Shown here: one piece after another, positions 1 through 6,626 of the stretch | Numbering within the stretch: position 1 is the first letter of the stretch | How the letters are laid out: every line of letters begins with the position of its first letter | Assembly: GCA_030592355.1 (NCBI GenBank) | Contig: JAUVJE010000135.1 | Coordinates: forward strand, 1 to 6,737 | Source: Clostridia bacterium | GTDB taxonomy: Bacteria; Bacillota; Clostridia; DUPQ01 | Reading direction: 5' to 3' | Length of the DNA stretch: 6,737 nt | Position numbers and translations under genes: made by a program | Notes under the pieces: generated by a model | What the model was told of the DNA's origin: nothing | The model's input: the letters and a program-made list of their open reading frames with translations, nothing else | Databases searched by the model: none

Positions 1-188
1 GAAACTAAAAATTCCTCAAGAAGACATCCGTCAAATTTTTCTGTGTATCTTCGCAAGGCAACATCGCCCTCAGCCCTGATGCAATCCATAATTTCTTTTA
101 CGGTCGCAAAAACTTCCGGATTGTCGAGAGAGCTCCTGTTCTTTATCCTTTTGAATAATTCAGCTGAATTATAGATATAGTCAAGCAT
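1..188 (-). CDS. hisD: Histidinol dehydrogenase, N-terminal part (runs off the left edge)
   Basis: Only the first 62 codons are present; the reading frame is open to the window edge. Histidinol dehydrogenase is a cytoplasmic, NAD- and zinc-dependent enzyme that oxidises L-histidinol to L-histidine in two steps, the end of histidine biosynthesis. The fragment begins MLDYIYNSAE, and at residues 41-54 carries GDVALRRYTEKFDG, close to the family's early 'GD.AL..YT..FDG' signature. The ATG at 186-188 overlaps the end of hisG by 8 bases (ATGCTTGA). An AAGGA/GAGGA Shine-Dalgarno stretch at 197-205 lies about 8 bases upstream, inside hisG, which supports this start and suggests translational coupling. 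The catalytic and zinc-binding residues lie outside the window, so intactness cannot be judged. The identification rests on the signature plus the position directly after hisG. Confidence 0.9.
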   Translation of the reverse strand, partial: MLDYIYNSAELFKRIKNRSSLDNPEVFATVKEIMDCIRAEGDVALRRYTEKFDGCLLEEFLV

Positions 189-822
189 CTCTGAGTTCCT
201 TCCTCATTTCCCGGATTATTTTTCTTATACGGTCGTTTTTCATCTTCATACTGACTTTATTGTCTACCAAACGGGCGCTTATATCGCAGATTTCCTCAAG
301 CACCACCAGATTATTCTCCTTAAGCGTCCTGCCGCTTTCCACAATATCCACAATTACTTCAGACAGCCCTACCAACGGAGCCAGTTCAACAGACCCGTTG
401 AGCTTAATCACTTCAATGCTTTCCTTTTTTACCAATTCAAAATAATCCCTGGCCACCTTCGGGTATTTAGTAGCCACTCTTTTACCCGGTATGTCATTTA
501 GTTTGCCCATAAGTTCCACGGGTCCTGCGACAGCCATTTTACATGCCCCGAATCCCAAATTTAAAACTTCATAAAGATCCCTCGACTCCTCCATCAGCGT
601 GTCCTTGCCCACAACGCCCAAATCTGCAACGCCATACTCCACATAAACAGGAACATCCGACGGCTTTGCCATAAAGAATCTAACGAGATTTTCATCGTCT
701 TCTATTACGAGTTTTCTTGATTTCAAATCAGCGCTTTTACATTGAATCCCGGCTTTTTCAAGTAATTCAAGCGTCAGTTCGGCAAGCCTCCCCTTCGGCA
801 ACGCTATTGTGAGATATTTCAT
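181..822 (-). CDS. hisG: ATP phosphoribosyltransferase catalytic subunit, short form
   Basis: HisG joins ATP and PRPP to give N1-(5-phosphoribosyl)-ATP, the first step of histidine synthesis, in the cytoplasm. At 213 residues it is the short form, which lacks the C-terminal ACT-like histidine-binding domain of long HisG (about 290-300 residues) and needs HisZ for activity and feedback control. Visible motifs are ALPKGR at residues 7-12, GVADLGVVGKD at 64-74, and the PRPP-binding segment around 143-167, ending VDIVESGRTL. The ATG overlaps the hisZ stop codon in an ATGA arrangement (819-822). A G-rich Shine-Dalgarno (AGGGGG, 829-834) lies 6 bases before the start, within the hisZ end. It is followed by hisD with an 8-base overlap. 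Nothing is truncated or odd. The family call is secure from the motifs, length and neighbours. Confidence 0.97.
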   Translation of the reverse strand: MKYLTIALPKGRLAELTLELLEKAGIQCKSADLKSRKLVIEDDENLVRFFMAKPSDVPVYVEYGVADLGVVGKDTLMEESRDLYEVLNLGFGACKMAVAGPVELMGKLNDIPGKRVATKYPKVARDYFELVKKESIEVIKLNGSVELAPLVGLSEVIVDIVESGRTLKENNLVVLEEICDISARLVDNKVSMKMKNDRIRKIIREMRKELRDA

Positions 823-2084
823 GACGCACCCCCTGTCAGAGATTTGATATCGGTTGTTTCCGCAGTACCTTTTTCGAGGTCAATAATTTCGATTCCTCCT
901 GTATTCCTTACAATTATAATGCCTTTGATATCTTTGGCATCGGCATATTCCTTTATATCTTCAAGGTTTTTTTCCATGGGCAGCATTTCCATCTTCACGC
1001 CTTGGTCTCTGAGGGATTTTGCAACCATCATTGCATCTTTTCTTGCATTTTCTTCAAAGCACACAATACTGTCGGCGGAATAACTGTCGGAAGCTTTACC
1101 CTTGTTTCTGTATAAAGCCGTAAGGGTCCTGTCCACCCCAAGTGAAAATCCTGTTGCCGGCATTGGTTTTCCAAATTTTCCGCACAGGCTGTCATATCGC
1201 CCTCCCCCGAGTATGGGGAATCCCATACCATAGGTCATTCCCCTGAAAATTATACCGGTATAGTAATCAAGTCTCTTAACCATTCCAAGGTCAACTGAAA
1301 TGAATTCAGAAACTCCGAAATCATCCAAAATCCCGAGTAGTTCCGTAAGTTGGTCAAGAGCATCAAGGAGCCGCTTGTCTGTGGTCACTCCTCTTACTTC
1401 AAGCAGCATTTCTTTTTTCCCATAATAATTCGGAAGATTGAGCAATAGGTTTTTTACTTCCTCGTTAATATCTTTTCCGGCAAGGATTTCTTCAACTCCA
1501 AAGAAGTCTTTTGAATCAATCAGCACACGTATTTTTTCACTGTCTTCCTTGCCAAGATCGGCAATATCTATCAACCCCTTGAAAAAATCTACCTGCCCTA
1601 ATTCAATAATAAATTCATCAATCCCCGTGGTCTTTATTGCATCTACAGCTGTAGAAATTATCAATGCGTCATAAAACAGACTTGGGCTTCCTATGATTTC
1701 CGCTCCGCTCTGTGTGAATTCCCGCATTCTGCCTCCATTGCTTTCAGCGGCCCTGAAGCACTTTCCGTTATAGAAGAATTTCACAGGTAGATTTTCACTT
1801 TTCAATTTGGTAGAAGCAACCCTTGCAGCCGGAATAGTCATGTCCGGACGCAGCGTCAGTATCCTTCCCTTTTCATCGACCATTTTAAAGGTCGATTTCA
1901 TTGCTGTTTCGCTTCCTGATGCAGCAAAAACATCATAAAATTCAATTATAGGCGTATCAATTTCCGTATAGCCGTTTGAAAGATACATTTTTCTCAGTTT
2001 TTCTTCAGTATTCCTTTTAATATAGCAGTTCTCATTCAGTATGTCCTGCATCCCCTCAGGGTTATACAGTTTCCACTTATTCAT
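819..2084 (-). CDS. hisZ: ATP phosphoribosyltransferase regulatory subunit, HisRS paralogue
   Basis: HisZ is a catalytically dead relative of histidyl-tRNA synthetase that assembles with short HisG into a hetero-oligomer, activates it and carries the histidine feedback site. The protein (421 residues) has the class II synthetase core: motif 1 region GYTEIDTPIIE (38-48), TLRPDMT (77-83), a motif 2 region from FRAAESNGGRMREF (110-123) to GAEIIG, RLDYYTGIIFRGM (271-283), and motif 3 pieces GGGRYDSL (293-300) and ATGFSLGVDR (310-319). The catalytic-arginine position of HisRS (RGLDYY) reads KRLDYY here, fitting a non-aminoacylating paralogue. Residues about 337-421 form an alpha/beta tail resembling a reduced HisRS anticodon-binding domain. 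It is first in the operon; AAGGCGG at 2092-2098 is the Shine-Dalgarno, 7 bases before the ATG. A genuine HisRS is unlikely because of the 4-base overlap with short hisG. Confidence 0.95.
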   Translation of the reverse strand: MNKWKLYNPEGMQDILNENCYIKRNTEEKLRKMYLSNGYTEIDTPIIEFYDVFAASGSETAMKSTFKMVDEKGRILTLRPDMTIPAARVASTKLKSENLPVKFFYNGKCFRAAESNGGRMREFTQSGAEIIGSPSLFYDALIISTAVDAIKTTGIDEFIIELGQVDFFKGLIDIADLGKEDSEKIRVLIDSKDFFGVEEILAGKDINEEVKNLLLNLPNYYGKKEMLLEVRGVTTDKRLLDALDQLTELLGILDDFGVSEFISVDLGMVKRLDYYTGIIFRGMTYGMGFPILGGGRYDSLCGKFGKPMPATGFSLGVDRTLTALYRNKGKASDSYSADSIVCFEENARKDAMMVAKSLRDQGVKMEMLPMEKNLEDIKEYADAKDIKGIIIVRNTGGIEIIDLEKGTAETTDIKSLTGGAS

Positions 2085-2100
2085 AACTCTTCCGCCTTCC

Positions 2101-2118
2101 GGGGATATTTTAATCCCC
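2101..2118 (-). promoter_or_regulatory. Leader hairpin next to the hisZ ribosome binding site
   Basis: A perfect inverted repeat, GGGGAT / ATCCCC with a 6-base loop, lies in the predicted hisZ leader; its 3' arm ends only 2 bases before the AAGGCGG Shine-Dalgarno at 2092-2098. No U-run follows, so it is not an intrinsic terminator. It could influence ribosome access or mRNA stability, but a role is inference; a stem with four G-C pairs can occur by chance in a short AT-rich region. Confidence 0.35.
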
Positions 2119-2143
2119 CTAATTCTCTTTTATTAATCACTTT

Positions 2144-2179
2144 TACTTTAGCTCACTAAAGCACTAAATCATTAAAGTA
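2144..2179 (-). promoter_or_regulatory. Putative operator: octamer direct repeats inside an inverted repeat
   Basis: On the plus strand three direct octamers follow without a gap: CACTAAAG (2154-2161), CACTAAAT (2162-2169) and CATTAAAG (2170-2177). The array is enclosed by a 7-base inverted repeat, TACTTTA (2144-2150) and TAAAGTA (2173-2179), and overlaps a second one, CTTTAG-4-CTAAAG (2146-2161). It begins at the predicted transcription start of the his promoter, a classical place for a repressor. An 8-base pitch of half-sites recalls tandem binding by TrpR; TrpR/YerC-type regulators (HisR) have been proposed for his genes in Firmicutes, but the motif could not be compared here. The repeats are seen; the regulator is inferred. 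The same sequence would also fold as a 5'-end RNA hairpin. Confidence 0.5.
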
Positions 2180-2184
2180 TTACT

Positions 2185-2213
2185 ATAATAGCAACAACCT
2201 GTGTCATTGTCAA
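2185..2213 (-). promoter_or_regulatory. Sigma-A-type promoter of the his operon
   Basis: Read leftward, the sequence has a perfect -35 box TTGACA (2208-2213), a 17-base spacer, and a -10 box TATTAT (2185-2190, five of six consensus bases). The predicted start is near 2178, giving a leader of about 94 bases before the hisZ ATG. This is the best promoter match in the window and points directly at hisZ, so it should drive hisZ-hisG-hisD and following genes. The leader is too short for a T-box riboswitch and shows no histidine-rich leader peptide. Confidence 0.85.
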
Positions 2214-2296
2214 CAATAATTTAATATTTATGCAGGCTTCCAGCTGTATGCCTTTCTTCATTATTATATATTTTTTTGTAGTTTGTATTCATATAT

Positions 2297-2326
2297 TTAA
2301 CGAATTTTGGTAAACTAACATAAAAT
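2297..2326 (+). promoter_or_regulatory. Weak candidate promoter for the asparagine-synthetase-like gene
   Basis: TTAACG (2297-2302), an 18-base spacer and TAAAAT (2321-2326) form a poor sigma-A match just before the gene. The start would be about 2333, leaving a leader of only about 20 bases that just includes the GAAAGG ribosome binding site (2336-2341). The region from 2214 to 2296 is AT-rich and shows no better box; an AGGC/GCCT inverted pair at 2234-2252 is too short to interpret. Confidence 0.25.
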
Positions 2327-2351
2327 TAGTCTTCTGAAAGGTATCCTGTAT

Positions 2352-3911
2352 ATGCATTTAAATTTTAAAATTCAATCCGATAAAATTAAGACACATTTCA
2401 ACAATGGTGTTTTTACACGGGGAAATGCCTGGTTCAACGGTGAATTTCTGTCCGCGGATGGCCTTGCAGGACTGCTTGCCAATGTGACAACACCCGAAAG
2501 TTTCGAGTTGTTTATTCAAAAGCTGAACGGTTCATATTCCCTTGTACTTGATGCCGGAAACTATCTTTTTCTGGCATCGGACAGATTTGCTTCCTATCCC
2601 CTGTTTTATTATATGTCGGAAAATGAAATTTTCGTCAGCGACCGTGTTTCAGAACTGGCCTCCGCATCAAAAAACACCCGCATAAATGAAGATTCGGTTA
2701 AGGATATTACTTATGCGGGTTATGCATACCTTGACGAAACACTGGTAAATGACATTTATCAGGTTATCGGGTCTGAATACGTCATATATAATAAGACAAA
2801 TCACACTATTCTCAAAAAACGCCATTTTTATTTTAAATATAATGAAGATGATATTATCGGACACAATCATCTGGAATCTTCTTTTAATTCCGTATGTATT
2901 AAAGTTGCCGACCGGCTTGTAAAAAGTTTAGAAGGTAGAAAATGCGCTGTTTTCCTGAGCGGCGGGGTTGATTCAAGATTCTGTGCCTATCTATTAAAAC
3001 TTGCCGGCTATGAGAAAAACACAATCTTAATTACTTATGGAACACGCTTTTCCCCTGATTACAAGCCGGCTGTAAAAACGGCTGCGAAACTTGGTATGAA
3101 GCATATCATTATTCCATATAAAAGAAGCCTGTGGAAAAAAACATTTTCTGACGAAGAAAGTCTTTCATACATCGAATACGCCCAGAATCTTTCCATAACG
3201 GCGCATCTGAGGGAACATTTCGTTATCCGGGAGCTCCTGGATAAAGGGAAAATACCGACGGATTGCATAATAATCCCGGGGCATCTTGGAACCGTCGCCG
3301 GAAGAAAGCACTATCCAGAGCAACTTCATAACATCGATACTATACATAAAAGGCTTGTAACAAAAACCGCATTATTTTATAAGGTTGAAGATAATCCGGA
3401 TATATACAAATACCTGTGGGACAGGACGCTTTCACTTTTCCCCGAAGAAGGTCCTACAAAAGATATACCGTCCTATATGAATCTTTATAACAACACCATT
3501 TTTTCAACATATACTGTGAAATATCTTATTAACTCGCTTAGAGCATACGATTTTTACGGCCTGGAATGGAGATTGCCTCTTCTTGACAATGAAATTATCA
3601 GTTTCTTTGAAAAAGTACCATTCGGGGATAAATCAAGCAAGAAATTTTTCATGCAATATTTATCATCGGAAATCGATGTTCCCTATTCCAATTTCTCGCT
3701 TAATTTCTTCAGGAAGGTTTTCCGCAATATCCTCGATGCACGTTATGCCTGCATTGATTTGAGAAAATTATTCACATTGAAAAATGAATATAATAAGCAT
3801 TTCAATCCTTTACTGCGGGCATATCGCTATGTCAGAAATTTTTCCGCATATTGCTCAATCATTGAACTTGAGATGATGAAAAGCGAACTGAAAAGAATTG
3901 AAGCCGATTAA
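2352..3911 (+). CDS. Asparagine-synthetase-like ATP-dependent amide ligase, no glutaminase cysteine
   Basis: The protein has 519 residues in an AsnB-like layout. Residues 1-160 resemble the class II glutaminase fold (LNGSYSLVL at 58-66, DRFASYPLFYY at 77-87). A synthetase domain follows, with the ATP-pyrophosphatase loop SGGVDSR (203-209) and RLPLLD (407-412), then a lysine-rich stretch KSSKKFFMQYL (427-437) where AsnB has its K..LR segment. Residue 2 is His, not the Cys that hydrolyses glutamine, and no upstream in-frame codon before the stop at 2316 supplies one. The usual SGDG.DE-type acidic loop is replaced by PGHLGTVAG (309-317). It presumably adenylates a carboxylate and couples it to ammonia or an amine, as in beta-lactam synthetase, lasso cyclases or glycan-cluster AsnB homologues; the substrate is unknown. 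No signal peptide or membrane segment is seen. GAAAGG lies 10 bases before the ATG. It seems to be a single-gene unit. The family is clear; the function is not. Confidence 0.85.
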   Translation: MHLNFKIQSDKIKTHFNNGVFTRGNAWFNGEFLSADGLAGLLANVTTPESFELFIQKLNGSYSLVLDAGNYLFLASDRFASYPLFYYMSENEIFVSDRVSELASASKNTRINEDSVKDITYAGYAYLDETLVNDIYQVIGSEYVIYNKTNHTILKKRHFYFKYNEDDIIGHNHLESSFNSVCIKVADRLVKSLEGRKCAVFLSGGVDSRFCAYLLKLAGYEKNTILITYGTRFSPDYKPAVKTAAKLGMKHIIIPYKRSLWKKTFSDEESLSYIEYAQNLSITAHLREHFVIRELLDKGKIPTDCIIIPGHLGTVAGRKHYPEQLHNIDTIHKRLVTKTALFYKVEDNPDIYKYLWDRTLSLFPEEGPTKDIPSYMNLYNNTIFSTYTVKYLINSLRAYDFYGLEWRLPLLDNEIISFFEKVPFGDKSSKKFFMQYLSSEIDVPYSNFSLNFFRKVFRNILDARYACIDLRKLFTLKNEYNKHFNPLLRAYRYVRNFSAYCSIIELEMMKSELKRIEAD

Positions 3912-3914
3912 ATT

Positions 3915-3949
3915 AAGAAAAGGCAGAAACCGTTTCTGCCCTTTTGCTT
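3915..3949. terminator. Bidirectional intrinsic terminator between convergent genes
   Basis: GGCAGAAA (3922-3929) and TTTCTGCC (3933-3940) form an 8-base perfect stem with a 3-base loop. It is flanked by AAAA (3918-3921) and TTTT (3942-3945), and by AAG/CTT further out, so both strands give a stem followed by a U-rich stretch. It lies between the plus-strand stop at 3911 and the minus-strand stop at 3969 and should end transcription of both the asparagine-synthetase-like gene and the rhamnosidase gene. Confidence 0.88.
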
Positions 3950-3968
3950 AATTAATCAAGTCTGCTTC

Positions 3969-6584
3969 TTAGGTTTTAATTATATATTCACCCGATTCTA
4001 ACTCGTAATGAACTTTTTCTCCCGCTTCCGTTCCTATCAATATTTGTCCGTCTTCTGACATATTGTCTTTATATTTTACCGGCAAAATCAAAGTAGCACA
4101 GGTTCCCGCCGGAATTTTTAACTCAATGTTAATTTCTCCGCCGTCGTTATGCCAATTACATTCAATAAGCCCGTACATTGATTCATGTCTGACTTTTGCA
4201 AACTCCAGACCGCAGTCCACCGCAGGTCTGAAATTAATATGTCTGAAGCCGGGTTCGTTTTCACTTGGCGAAATACCTCCTACGAATTTGTACATGAAAG
4301 CAGAAAGATCCGAGAACATGTGGTGATTGTGCGAACCTCCGCCGTTCCAGCACTCCCATAAAGTGGTTGCACCTAAATCAATCCACCTTTTGGGGCTTGG
4401 GAAGGTTCTTTGGGCAAGCATCCTGAAACCGATGTCTCCGTGCCCTGAGTCTCCCAATGTATGCATCACATATTTATTCCCCAGGATACCGAAATCCAGA
4501 TGCCAGTCTAATTCCTCAATCTGACTGATGAGCAAATCAGTGAGTCCTTCTTTTTCATTTTCTTCAGCCAAACCCTGGAAAATCATGCATGCCGTGGATG
4601 TCTGGCAATCGCCGGCCACGGTCATGTTATTTTTATTAAAATATTTTTTTCTGAAAGCCTTTTTGATTTCATCAGCCAGTTTGGAATATTTTGCGCTGTC
4701 TTCCTCTTCACCGAGAATCAATGCAATCTTTGAAATCACGTCAGCGGTGTTAAAGAAATATGCTGTATCCGTCAACTCGCTTGGAGCTTTAAAAGAAGAC
4801 ATGTTTACAGCGATTGCTCTTCCTTCAAAGGGCGGGCACCAGTCACCTATCCCGTAATTCACAATATAATCCTCAGCCATGAGAAGCATAAAATCACAGT
4901 GTTTTTTAATAATCTCGTAATTATCGCTCAGAATCGTTTTATCGCCGCAGTATAAATAGGTATACCATGGTATAAGCGTCAGCGCGCTTGACCAATCTGG
5001 GCCGTTACCCCAGCCATAACCCCAACCGGTCGACGGCACAACGCACGGAATGCACCCATTGGGTTTCTGGGCATCCTTAAAATCGTTCATCCACTTGTGG
5101 TATGCGGGCATTGGATCAAAATTGAGAAGCGTCTGCTCGGCTGACAGCGAAGCGTCGCCCGTCCAGCCGTTCTTTTCCCTATGGGGACAATCAGTCGGTA
5201 TGCTGTGGTAATTGGAAATCGTTGACCACCAGCACAACCGCTGCACCTGGTTGAGAAGCTCATCCGAACACACGAAGTCGCCTCGTTTTTTAAAATCGGT
5301 ATTCATGACAATTGCCGTAACGGCATCGAGCCCGGGCTCGTAATCCAACCCTGCAAGCTCTACATACTGGAACCCATGGTAAACAAATACGGGGCTCCAC
5401 TCCTCAATATCGTCAGTCTTTTTTGTGTATTTATCAGTTTGGAATTCACCGCTTTTGATAAATCCGCCGATAGCTCTGGTATTTACAGTCAATCCGTCAT
5501 CCTCAAGGATATCTGAATAACGCACCGTTATTTCGGTTCCGGCTTTTCCGGACACTTTGATTCGCGCCACACCCGAGGCATTCTGACCGGTATCAAAAAC
5601 CCAAGCTCCATCAGGCGTCTGCCACTTTTTCACGGGTATAAACTCCATAACTCGCCTGATCGGCTGCAGTTCAAATGACTTTAGCAACCCTCCCGGCGGC
5701 CGTGTTATATAAACTTGGCCCCAGTTATCTTCCCCGAATCCCCTGTCATTCCAACCTGGCATCTCAAGCCGCGCGTCATAAAATTCACCGTTTCTGATTC
5801 CATTGTAAATTATAGGACCTTTGGAAGATTTCCAGCTTCTGTCGCTTGAAATAATGACTTCGCTTCCATCCTCGCATTTGACGCATAATTCTACGATCAA
5901 TTTCGGAGAGGATCTCCATGTGGCCTGCCGGGTGTTCCATGGATCCTGGGCAAAGCAATTATACCATCCGTTTCCGAGTACGGCGGCAAGTACATTTTCA
6001 CCTTCTGCGATAGATTCAATTACGTCATAAGTCATATACAGCACCGTGCTGTCGTATCGTGTAAATGCCGTAGATAACTCGTCATCTCCGCATTTTTCAC
6101 CGTTTATAAACGCCCTGCAGTAACCTAGGCCGCATATGTATAATTTTGCATCAACAGGTTTTGAAGCAAGGTGGAATTTTTTTCTGAAATACGGAGCTTC
6201 CATAGCCAGATCTGGTTTTTTAATAAAATCAGCGGTAATCCATTTAGCCTGCCACCACTCATCCAGCTTGCCTGTTTCAAAATATGCAGATTTGCTATCT
6301 GCCTCTTTGTTACTATTGTCCCTAATTGACACTTTCCATACATATTTTGTGCGTGGTGCCAAATCTTCCCCATCATAACTGATATGCAGACTCTGGCCGG
6401 ATTCCACGAATCCGCTGTCCCATACAATGCCTGTTGCCGTTTCTACGACAATACGATATGAAGATTGAGCACATCCCCTGTTATCGGATGTGTATTTCCA
6501 TGAGAATCTTGGCCTGGAATCCAATCCAATCGGATTTATAAGGTAATTCACCGTCAAATCATAAAGCTTCAATTCCTGCGACAT
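3969..6584 (-). CDS. Alpha-L-rhamnosidase, glycoside hydrolase family 78, cytoplasmic
   Basis: The 871-residue enzyme hydrolyses terminal alpha-L-rhamnosyl groups with inversion. In order there are a fibronectin-III-like beta-domain (about 5-107), a rhamnosidase N-terminal domain (about 120-295), a beta-sandwich (about 300-425, with FDTGQNASG at 330-338), the (alpha/alpha)6 catalytic barrel (about 435-780) and a C-terminal beta-sandwich (about 785-871). The motif TDCPHREKNGWTGDA (464-478) holds D465, E470 and D477; TLWECWN (741-747) holds E744, the likely base. The 5- and 7-residue spacings match D567, E572 and D579 of Bacillus sp. GL1 RhaB, and E744 corresponds to its E841. There is no signal peptide or anchor, so it should act on imported rhamnosides, like the intracellular RamA of Clostridium stercorarium. 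AAGGAG lies 7 bases before the ATG. An unidentified gene ends 42 bases upstream, probably in the same operon. Full length, nothing missing; the exact substrate linkage cannot be read from sequence. Confidence 0.95.
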   Translation of the reverse strand: MSQELKLYDLTVNYLINPIGLDSRPRFSWKYTSDNRGCAQSSYRIVVETATGIVWDSGFVESGQSLHISYDGEDLAPRTKYVWKVSIRDNSNKEADSKSAYFETGKLDEWWQAKWITADFIKKPDLAMEAPYFRKKFHLASKPVDAKLYICGLGYCRAFINGEKCGDDELSTAFTRYDSTVLYMTYDVIESIAEGENVLAAVLGNGWYNCFAQDPWNTRQATWRSSPKLIVELCVKCEDGSEVIISSDRSWKSSKGPIIYNGIRNGEFYDARLEMPGWNDRGFGEDNWGQVYITRPPGGLLKSFELQPIRRVMEFIPVKKWQTPDGAWVFDTGQNASGVARIKVSGKAGTEITVRYSDILEDDGLTVNTRAIGGFIKSGEFQTDKYTKKTDDIEEWSPVFVYHGFQYVELAGLDYEPGLDAVTAIVMNTDFKKRGDFVCSDELLNQVQRLCWWSTISNYHSIPTDCPHREKNGWTGDASLSAEQTLLNFDPMPAYHKWMNDFKDAQKPNGCIPCVVPSTGWGYGWGNGPDWSSALTLIPWYTYLYCGDKTILSDNYEIIKKHCDFMLLMAEDYIVNYGIGDWCPPFEGRAIAVNMSSFKAPSELTDTAYFFNTADVISKIALILGEEEDSAKYSKLADEIKKAFRKKYFNKNNMTVAGDCQTSTACMIFQGLAEENEKEGLTDLLISQIEELDWHLDFGILGNKYVMHTLGDSGHGDIGFRMLAQRTFPSPKRWIDLGATTLWECWNGGGSHNHHMFSDLSAFMYKFVGGISPSENEPGFRHINFRPAVDCGLEFAKVRHESMYGLIECNWHNDGGEINIELKIPAGTCATLILPVKYKDNMSEDGQILIGTEAGEKVHYELESGEYIIKT

Positions 6585-6626
6585 TTAATTACTCCTTTTT
6601 TATGTTTTATATATTTAGTATTTCAT

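Noticed and set aside
819..2084. Histidyl-tRNA synthetase (hisS)
   Set aside because: It overlaps short-form hisG, which requires HisZ, and the HisRS catalytic arginine motif is altered.
2154..2177. Replication iterons or a CRISPR-like array
   Set aside because: The octamers are contiguous, too short and few, with no spacers; their position at a promoter start fits an operator better.
2230..2313. Small plus-strand frame of 27 codons (starts MQASSCMPFF) before the asparagine-synthetase-like gene, possibly a peptide substrate
   Set aside because: No Shine-Dalgarno, low-complexity hydrophobic content expected from AT-rich DNA, and it overlaps the candidate promoter; nothing resembles a lasso or other RiPP precursor.
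2085..2351. T-box riboswitch or histidine leader-peptide attenuator upstream of hisZ
   Set aside because: The predicted leader is only about 94 bases, no T-box core (AGGGTGG-type) sequence is seen, there is no terminator with a U-run, and no small frame rich in His codons.
3059..3347. Minus-strand frames inside the asparagine-synthetase-like gene, and similar opposite-strand frames within hisZ and the rhamnosidase gene
   Set aside because: They lie antisense to well-supported coding regions, have no recognisable protein motifs and no convincing ribosome binding sites.
2352..3911. Calling the gene a normal glutamine-hydrolysing asparagine synthetase (asnB)
   Set aside because: The nucleophilic Cys is absent, the protein is shorter than classical AsnB, and the acidic loop of the synthetase domain is changed.
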